Assembly (NCBI GenBank): GCA_025350365.1 | Contig: JANXXY010000403.1 | Location: forward strand, 1-11,927 | DNA from: Bacteroidales bacterium | Lineage (GTDB): Bacteria; Bacteroidota; Bacteroidia; Bacteroidales; JAAUTT01 | DNA: 11,927 nucleotides | Direction of reading: 5' to 3' | Shown here: positions 7,745-11,927 of the stretch, piece by piece | Layout of the letters: every line of letters starts with the position of its first letter | Numbering within the stretch: the stretch's first letter is position 1 | Notes under the pieces: generated by a model | Databases searched by the model: none | What the model saw: the letters and a program-made list of their open reading frames with translations, nothing else | Told to the model about the DNA's origin: nothing | Translations under genes and position numbers: made by a program

Positions 7745-7774
7745 AAAACCCCGAATCAAATCGGGGTTTTTTTT
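7745..7774 (+). terminator. Strong intrinsic terminator of the lipoprotein gene
   Basis: Perfect 10-bp stem, AAAACCCCGA at 7745-7754 and TCGGGGTTTT at 7761-7770, with a 6-base loop and a run of eight T at 7767-7774. It begins 15 bases after the lipoprotein stop codon. The A-run on the other arm could also let it work on the - strand. Confidence 0.93.
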
Positions 7775-8001
7775 CAAATAGTTCAGTACTTTCGATAGAC
7801 CTAATTCTTTAAAATTACCTAATTTTTTAAGAATTTTCTCATCAACAAAACTTTTTACTAAATAGAAGTCAATGTTATTTAGTTATGGCTGAAAGCCTTA
7901 AAGTACTAGCGCATGGCAACGCCAAGGGTGATAAAAATTGCGTTTAATCAAACCCAAATAATTCTTCCAGTGCCGAAAAGTATTGGAGGATTTATTTTTA
8001 A

Positions 8002-8766
8002 TTATTGTTTTTCAGTTAAATACTTCCAATATCGTTTCGGAAGTAATCGTTTATGTAGGCTTGGATTATGGCGTTCTTTGATTTCTATTTCTTTAAAGTA
8101 GGTTTTCCAGAGCTTCTGAAAAAGTTTTTCATCTTCAGTGAATGCTGATTGATCAAGCGTGCCTGTTACCGGATGTATTTTACTACTGTCAAAACTGATT
8201 TCGTTTACCGATTTTAAATCGTAGTAAAAGCCATATTTACGGTTCGTATCATAAATAATCCACGATTGGTCGGCAAAGCGTGATTCAAAATGGTGAACCG
8301 TTAATGGCAATACATTATATTGCGGGTCGAAACTTGCGAAATAAATATTGTCAATCGTTTTTTGAAAACGCACAAACATTCTTACCCGCTCGGTTTCACG
8401 TGATACCTTTTTGAAAAGTTGATAAATTTCCAGCACGCACGAGTCGCCAAAATTAGTTTCAATAGAAACATTACTTTCCAGTACCTTTCGAATGTACCTA
8501 TATAAAATCAGTTCAACATCAGGCAATTCGGACAAAAAATCTATAGCTAACATTTTACAACCCGTATCGGATAATTTTTTATGCAGCCCTTTCCATACTC
8601 TATCTGCCTTAAAGGCATCTGTAATAACCGGATGTTCCTTTCCAAACAAAATCGATTGAAATTCGGTGAATCCTACAAACGTGATTGGAGTGAGTTTTTT
8701 ATCATAACAATCAAAAACAGCAGTTAAAAATCCTTCAAATGTTTTATCGTAAGTGATGATATTCAT
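8002..8766 (-). CDS. DUF4130 / TIGR03915-family protein, partner of the radical SAM DNA-repair protein
   Basis: A 254-residue protein matching by recall the family known as probable DNA metabolism protein, whose members sit beside TIGR03916 radical SAM genes; in many Proteobacteria the domain is fused to a UdgX-type uracil-DNA glycosylase domain. Landmarks: ITYDKTFEGFLTAVFD near the start, ETERVRMFVRF (124-134), YFASFDPQYNVLPLTVHHF (142-160), SRFADQSWIIYDTNRKYGFYYD (162-183, landmark only) and the tail LWKTYFKEIEI...RHNPSLHKRLLPKRYW (219-247). No glycosylase domain is attached here and the length fits the stand-alone form. There are no known catalytic motifs, and the reaction is unknown. The radical SAM gene lies upstream on the same strand, but a 297-base gap separates them, so co-transcription is uncertain. 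Confidence 0.85.
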   Translation of the reverse strand: MNIITYDKTFEGFLTAVFDCYDKKLTPITFVGFTEFQSILFGKEHPVITDAFKADRVWKGLHKKLSDTGCKMLAIDFLSELPDVELILYRYIRKVLESNVSIETNFGDSCVLEIYQLFKKVSRETERVRMFVRFQKTIDNIYFASFDPQYNVLPLTVHHFESRFADQSWIIYDTNRKYGFYYDLKSVNEISFDSSKIHPVTGTLDQSAFTEDEKLFQKLWKTYFKEIEIKERHNPSLHKRLLPKRYWKYLTEKQ

Positions 8767-8796
8767 TTGTTATAAATCTGTAAATTAAAAATATAT

Positions 8797-9034
8797 GACC
8801 TCCTGACCCAAATTTTAATTATCAGAGTTTTAAAATAATATTATCGTAAATTAAATAGTCCTTTATTGAATAAAGTAATAAGAGGTTTATTTAGAATTGT
8901 TATTGCTTTCTACTAAGGTTTAAAAAACCTTATTTTAAGCTTTTAACCTCAGTAGGAGAACACATAATTCGATACTAAAACCTTATTCCCTTATTTAATC
9001 TAACCAATTTTAATTTATGAGAGGTCAGGAGTTC
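8797..9034. repeat. Inverted 12-base arms bounding most of the gap
   Basis: GACCTCCTGACC at 8797-8808 and GGTCAGGAGTTC at 9023-9034 are inverted copies with one mismatch in twelve. They are G/C-rich islands in A/T-rich DNA, 214 bases apart. They may be terminal repeats of a small non-autonomous element or paired binding sites. No convincing target duplication is visible outside them. Confidence 0.4.
8914..8932 (+). repeat. Short hairpin in the gap
   Basis: TAAGGTTT and AAACCTTA form a perfect 8-bp stem around AAA, followed on the + strand by TTTT. It looks like a weak + strand terminator, but no + strand gene precedes it closely. On the - strand, the direction of both flanking genes, no T-run follows. 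Confidence 0.35.
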
Positions 9035-9063
9035 TAATTATATGTATACACACAAGTTAATAG

Positions 9064-10326
9064 TTAAAACAATTTCAACTGTCCATAATTCCGGTCTTTT
9101 TTCTTTCCTTTGGTTTGTTCGGTAAATAATCTGCGAAGTCCTTCAGGCCTTATTTCGTTAATGGTTGGTGAAGAAAGTTCGTTGCAGGTAAGAAAATATT
9201 TAGCACGTTTTAATACAACTCCCATTTTCAGTAGTTGCCCAGAGTTTACCCGGCCAAAATTTCGTGCCGCAATAATCAGTTGAGCCGATTTTACTCCAAT
9301 TCCCGGTATGCGGAGGATTAATTCATAATCTGCTTTGTTGATGTCAATGGGAAACATCCACGGATTGCGTAAGGCGTAGCTGAGTTTTGGATCAAGTTCC
9401 AAATCCAAATCCGGGTGATTATCATTTACAATCTCCTCCACTTTAAAATGGTAGAATCGCATTAACCAATCGGCTTGATATAAACGGTTTTCCCTAATAA
9501 GGGGTGGTTGTACAAGCATTGGCAACCGTTTGTCATACGAATTCACAGGGATAAAACCTGAGTAATACACCCTTTTTAGATTTTGTTGCCGGTATAACGA
9601 TGAAGCCAGGGTTAAAATTTGGCTGTCGTTATCCGCTGTTGCTCCAATAATTAATTGAGTACTTTGTCCGGCAGGTGCAAAACGTGGGGCATTTCGGTAT
9701 TTTCGTCTGTTTTCCTTATTTTCCAGAATCCCTTGCCGAATGATACCCATGGGTTGGAGTATTCCCGGATAGTCCTTTTCCGGAGCTAATAATTTTAGGT
9801 TTTGTTCAGTAGGTATTTCAATGTTAACACTTAATCTGTCAGCATACAACCCAGCCTCACGAATCATTTCCGGACTAGCGCCGGGAATACTTTTCAGATG
9901 AATATAACCGTTGTAATTATGAATTGTACGAAGATCCTGAGCAACTTTCGTTAACATTTGCATGGTATGATTTGGAGTTTTTACCACACCCGAACTGAGA
10001 AAAAGGCCTTCAATATAGTTACGCCTATAAAATTCGATGGTAAGTTCTACTATTTCGGCAGGACTAAAAGCAGTACGCGGGATATCGTTGCTTCGGCGGT
10101 TTATGCAATAGGCACAATCGTATTGGCAATAATTGGTAAGCATTATTTTTAAAAGAGAAACACACCGTCCGTCTTCGGTAAAACTGTGGCAAATTCCCCA
10201 AGGCGATGCGTTTCCAATGCCTTTACCAGTATTAGGTCTGTTACTTCCACTTGAAGCACACGAAACATCATACTTTGCAGCTCCTGCAAGTATTTTTAGT
10301 TTTTCAAGTGTGCCGTCATTAATCAT
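9064..10326 (-). CDS. Putative DNA modification/repair radical SAM protein (TIGR03916-like)
   Basis: A 420-residue radical SAM enzyme; the true substrate is not known for this family. From the ATG at 10326, a family-typical start (EKLKILAGAAKYDVSCASSGSN) leads to the cluster motif Cys67-x3-Cys71-x2-Cys74 in NYCQYDCAYCINR, which binds the 4Fe-4S cluster that cleaves S-adenosylmethionine. A GLFLSSGV strand and HLKSIPGAS follow, as in radical SAM barrels. The C-terminus has a helix-hairpin-helix, LILRIPGIGVKSAQLI, with PGIG at 341-344, a non-specific DNA-binding unit that supports a DNA substrate. Further cysteines at 23, 46, 55 and 381 may bind metal. A TTG 33 bases further up is in frame, but it is part of the TATTTTTG box, so the ATG is preferred. 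It diverges from a LexA-like regulator and lies upstream of its family partner. Confidence 0.9.
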   Translation of the reverse strand: MINDGTLEKLKILAGAAKYDVSCASSGSNRPNTGKGIGNASPWGICHSFTEDGRCVSLLKIMLTNYCQYDCAYCINRRSNDIPRTAFSPAEIVELTIEFYRRNYIEGLFLSSGVVKTPNHTMQMLTKVAQDLRTIHNYNGYIHLKSIPGASPEMIREAGLYADRLSVNIEIPTEQNLKLLAPEKDYPGILQPMGIIRQGILENKENRRKYRNAPRFAPAGQSTQLIIGATADNDSQILTLASSLYRQQNLKRVYYSGFIPVNSYDKRLPMLVQPPLIRENRLYQADWLMRFYHFKVEEIVNDNHPDLDLELDPKLSYALRNPWMFPIDINKADYELILRIPGIGVKSAQLIIAARNFGRVNSGQLLKMGVVLKRAKYFLTCNELSSPTINEIRPEGLRRLFTEQTKGKKKDRNYGQLKLF

Positions 10327-10356
10327 TTTTACAGTAATTTCAGTGAAAAATTTATT

Positions 10357-10364
10357 CAAAAATA
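10357..10364 (-). promoter_or_regulatory. Putative -7 box for the radical SAM gene
   Basis: On the - strand this reads TATTTTTG, a full TAnnTTTG match, 30 bases before the ATG at 10326, with a predicted start near 10350. It overlaps the left arm of an inverted repeat (10361-10381). No good -33 box is seen, which would fit a promoter kept low by a repressor, though that is inference. Confidence 0.5.
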
Positions 10365-10381
10365 CTAAAAAAATTAGTATT
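10361..10381. promoter_or_regulatory. Inverted repeat between divergent promoters, candidate operator of the LexA-like regulator
   Basis: AATACTAA (10361-10368) and TTAGTATT (10374-10381) are perfect inverted arms around five A. The left arm overlaps the -7 box of the radical SAM gene and the right arm ends seven bases before the -7 box of the regulator gene. The two-fold symmetry suits a dimeric HTH repressor controlling both genes. Confidence 0.5.
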
Positions 10382-10387
10382 AATAAT

Positions 10388-10395
10388 TATATTTG
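10388..10395 (+). promoter_or_regulatory. Putative -7 box for the LexA-like regulator gene
   Basis: TATATTTG, a full TAnnTTTG match, 15 bases before the ATG at 10410, giving a very short leader. It is embedded in a longer motif (10379-10408), most of which recurs at 11267-11290 without the -7 element. No TTTG-like -33 sequence is present. Confidence 0.45.
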
Positions 10396-10409
10396 CTAAT
10401 ATTAATTGT

Positions 10410-11204
10410 ATGGAAAATTTATTTGCAAATAATCTCAGATATTTACGTAAGGCCAAGGGCTTAACGCAGGATCAGATGGCTGATAAGATTGGTGTAAACC
10501 GGGCAATGATTGGATCTTACGAAGAGGGTAGGGCAGTACCCAAAGTTGCCGCTCTTCAGGATATTGCACATTATTTCGGAGTGTCATTGGATGCCTTGGT
10601 TGGCTCTGATTTGTGTCTTAAGCAGAATAACACTGAAGGTTTGCAAAGCGAAATTCAGAAGGGTATTAATCTTCGTGTATTAAGCACCATTGTTGACCGC
10701 AACAACAGCGAACTGATCACACTTGTACCGGCAAAAGCTTCGGCTGGTTATTTAAACGGATATGCTGATCCTGATTATGTCGAAACACTTCCCCGGTTTT
10801 CTCTTCCTTTTCAGGAATTGGCTAAAGAACGCACATATAGGGCTTTTCAGATTGCCGGAGATAGTATGGAACCAATTCCATCGGGTGCCTACATTATCAC
10901 TGAATACGTGCAGAACTGGCACAACATCAAGGATGGGAAATCACATATACTTGTTACACGCGATGAAGGAATTGTTTTTAAACGGGTTTACCTTCACCCA
11001 AGTGGCGAGTTGTGGTTAAAATCGGACAATCCTAAATATGAAACTTATAGTGTTCACATTGGTCGCATACTTGAGGTTTGGAAAGCTGTGGGTTACATCT
11101 GTACCACCTTGCCTGAGCCCGATGCAGTGAGTCTTACCAAACTCTCGATGATGGTTAACGAAATGAAACAGGAAATAAATCAATTGAAGGGCAAGGCATT
11201 GTAA
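10410..11204 (+). CDS. XRE-family HTH regulator with S24/LexA-like autocleavage domain
   Basis: A 264-residue repressor of the CI/LexA type. Residues 5-65 form an XRE helix-turn-helix (LRYLRKAKGLTQDQMADKIGVN, then MIGSYEEGRAVP; landmarks only). A linker follows, then an S24 peptidase fold at about 105-230. The autocleavage parts look intact: Ala112-Gly113 in PAKASAGYLNGY as the scissile bond, Ser152 in AGDSMEP as nucleophile and Lys191 in IVFKRV as general base. The C-terminus (240-264) is a probable coiled coil. Known relatives cut themselves when RecA filaments form on damaged DNA, releasing their targets, so this protein probably senses DNA damage; host stress or phage-like control are alternatives. 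It diverges from the radical SAM gene across a shared, symmetric control region and is not surrounded by phage genes. Confidence 0.92.
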   Translation: MENLFANNLRYLRKAKGLTQDQMADKIGVNRAMIGSYEEGRAVPKVAALQDIAHYFGVSLDALVGSDLCLKQNNTEGLQSEIQKGINLRVLSTIVDRNNSELITLVPAKASAGYLNGYADPDYVETLPRFSLPFQELAKERTYRAFQIAGDSMEPIPSGAYIITEYVQNWHNIKDGKSHILVTRDEGIVFKRVYLHPSGELWLKSDNPKYETYSVHIGRILEVWKAVGYICTTLPEPDAVSLTKLSMMVNEMKQEINQLKGKAL

Positions 11205-11266
11205 ACTATTCGGGCTTTTATGTTGATTGGCATTACCAATATGAAAAAATTTATTTGGCTCTATTG

Positions 11267-11290
11267 ATTAATAATTGCTAAAATTAATTG
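11267..11290 (+). repeat. Second copy of the regulator promoter-region motif
   Basis: ATTAATAATT joined directly to GCTAAAATTAATTG. The same two blocks occur at 10379-10388 and 10395-10408 (the latter with one mismatch), separated there by six bases that make up most of the -7 box. It lies 62 bases after the regulator stop. It may be an additional binding site, a relic of duplication, or A/T-rich coincidence. Confidence 0.4.
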
Positions 11291-11384
11291 CCTTACGGGA
11301 TTAATCATTAAAGTAGTTTCCTCATTAAATGGTCATCCGGGAAAGTAAAAATATTTTTAAAGAAAATTTATCACAATTGCTTTC

Positions 11385-11398
11385 TCCTTTTAAAAGGA
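11385..11398. repeat. 14-bp perfect palindrome upstream of the flavin reductase gene
   Basis: TCCTTTTAAAAGGA, fully self-complementary, about 60 bases upstream of the -33-like element of the next gene. A possible operator; no T-run, so not a terminator. Confidence 0.3.
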
Positions 11399-11458
11399 TG
11401 AAGCCTATGACTTTATTGGAAGCTTAGTTTTATTATTAAAAATCAAATCTTATCTGGC

Positions 11459-11488
11459 CTTGAATTAATATCATTTATGGTATATTTA
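11459..11488 (+). promoter_or_regulatory. Putative promoter of the flavin reductase gene
   Basis: CTTG at 11459-11462, an 18-base spacer and TATATTTA at 11481-11488 (one mismatch to TAnnTTTG). The predicted start near 11495 leaves a leader of about 17 bases. Element and spacer match the lipid kinase promoter of this window. Confidence 0.5.
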
Positions 11489-11511
11489 AACTGTTTAATC
11501 TATGGCAGAAA

Positions 11512-11927
11512 ATGAAGATATACAAACAAATTCCTCTCGACAAGGCCTATAAAGTATTAAATACAGGTGCTTTAATTCTAATTAGTTCCACAAATTCCGA
11601 TAATCGCCATAATCTGGCAGCATATGCCTGGAATTGTCCTGTTGAATTTAACCCTGTTATGCGATTTTTATTTGTTTGCGATAAGAAACATCAAACCTTC
11701 GCCAATATCAGCGAAACCGGGAAATTTGTTGTTTGTATTCCTCATGCATCCCAGCATAAACTTGTTATGGATTTAGGAAGTTGCTCAGGGAAGACTTTTC
11801 AAAAAATTGAAAAATTTCATATCGAAACTTTCAAATCTAAAGAATACCAGTTGAGTATACCCGAAGGTTGCATCGCATACGTTGAATGTAAGCTAAAACG
11901 TATTATTAATGAGGAGAACGTTGAAAT
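11512..11927 (+). CDS. Flavin reductase-like FMN-binding protein, 3'-truncated by the window edge
   Basis: The first 138 residues of an open frame that runs off the window; family members are usually about 180-200 residues. It fits the FMN-binding split-barrel flavin reductase family: YKVLNTGALILISS (13-26), NLAAYAWNCPVEFNP (34-48), HQTFANISETGKFVVCIP (60-77), then DLGSCSGKTFQKIEKF (87-102), where the SGK...DKF-like segment is family-typical, and AYVECKL (122-128). Such proteins bind FMN and reduce flavins with NAD(P)H, or serve as flavin carriers; the substrate is not readable. No signal peptide. The ATG at 11512 starts right where the family alignment does; the ATG at 11502 is out of frame and stops after 16 codons. 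It follows the LexA-like gene after about 300 bases and has its own promoter, so a functional link is unproven. Confidence 0.85.
   Translation, partial: MKIYKQIPLDKAYKVLNTGALILISSTNSDNRHNLAAYAWNCPVEFNPVMRFLFVCDKKHQTFANISETGKFVVCIPHASQHKLVMDLGSCSGKTFQKIEKFHIETFKSKEYQLSIPEGCIAYVECKLKRIINEENVE

Larger units (their letters stand above)
8767..9063. other. A/T-rich gap between the DUF4130 and radical SAM genes
   Basis: No open frame here looks like a gene. The gap holds a pair of inverted 12-base arms near its ends, a short central hairpin, and AATTTTAATT-type sequence just inside both arms. A weak -7 match, AAAATTTG on the - strand at 8809-8816, could serve the DUF4130 gene. No terminator for the radical SAM gene was recognised. 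It could be a small insertion, a leader of the DUF4130 mRNA, or spacer. Confidence 0.5.
11205..11511. other. Intergenic region before the flavin reductase gene
   Basis: No gene recognised in about 307 bases. It holds a near copy of the regulator's promoter-region motif (11267-11290), a weak ATTGG/CCAAT hairpin (11226-11240) with no T-run, a 14-bp palindrome (11385-11398) and the proposed flavin reductase promoter. An ATG at 11502 opens only a 16-codon frame overlapping the gene start and is probably not real. Confidence 0.5.

Noticed and set aside
7735..7878. A - strand open frame of about 47 codons through the lipoprotein terminator, ending ...NPDLIRGFLYN.
   Set aside because: It has no ATG, and its last part is simply the translation of the GC-rich terminator stem. 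The rest is A/T-rich spacer that easily gives Lys/Leu/Asn-rich text. A decayed gene is possible but not supported.
7913..8101. A + strand frame of 62 codons beginning MATPRVIKIAF.
   Set aside because: It overlaps the 3' end of the DUF4130 gene on the opposite strand, shows no family motif, and its second half is the complement of a well-supported gene. The 7775-8001 spacer has no other recognisable content.
10327..10359. An 11-codon N-terminal extension of the radical SAM gene from a TTG.
   Set aside because: The codon at 10359 is TTG and forms part of the TATTTTTG -7 box; the ATG at 10326 matches the family start.
10410..11204. A prophage immunity repressor, given the CI-like XRE-S24 architecture.
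   Set aside because: No integrase, attachment site, or phage structural or replication genes occur nearby, and the divergent partner is a DNA-repair gene, so a chromosomal LexA-like role fits better.
11502..11552. A small peptide frame MAENEDIQTNSSRQGL upstream of and overlapping the flavin reductase start.
   Set aside because: Sixteen codons, out of frame with the gene and without supporting signals. A regulatory leader peptide cannot be excluded, but nothing argues for it.

Overview
The window looks like chromosomal DNA from a Bacteroidota (Bacteroidetes) bacterium, probably an environmental or marine member near the Marinilabiliales/Prolixibacteraceae; the family is an inference and the phylum is well supported. 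The evidence is a type IX secretion PorQ gene (a Bacteroidota-specific system), A/T-rich leaders without Shine-Dalgarno sequences, several TAnnTTTG-type -7 boxes typical of this phylum, and a methylmalonyl-CoA mutase catalytic subunit of the succinate/propionate pathway. No rRNA, tRNA, CRISPR array, transposase or phage gene was seen. Genes are cut at both ends.

Layout. 1-1410 (+): 3' two thirds of the B12-dependent methylmalonyl-CoA mutase large subunit, followed by a hairpin. 1499-4507 (-): three genes read leftward, a LpxH-like metallophosphoesterase, a MurG/GT28-like glycosyltransferase and PorQ. 4674-5558 (+): a diacylglycerol/lipid kinase, divergent from the phosphoesterase across a perfect palindrome. 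5583-6500 (-): an EamA/DMT permease converging on the kinase. 6749-7729 (+): an uncharacterised lipoprotein with a textbook terminator. 8002-10326 (-): a DUF4130/TIGR03915 protein and its partner, a TIGR03916 radical SAM protein with a C-terminal helix-hairpin-helix; both families are linked to DNA repair or modification by context but have no established reaction. 10410-11204 (+): an XRE-S24 (LexA/CI-like) regulator with intact autocleavage residues, divergent from the radical SAM gene. 11512-end (+): start of a flavin reductase-like FMN protein, cut by the window edge.

How they may work together. The left half carries envelope-lipid chemistry (phosphoesterase, glycosyltransferase, lipid kinase) next to PorQ, the outer-membrane part of the T9SS attachment machinery. 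The right half is the most interesting part: a self-cleaving LexA-like repressor gene and a radical SAM/DUF4130 pair face each other across about 80 bp, and an inverted repeat lies over and between their two -7 boxes. This suggests a damage-inducible regulon around an unexplained radical SAM DNA-repair activity. Functional statements are from recalled family motifs; no database search was run.
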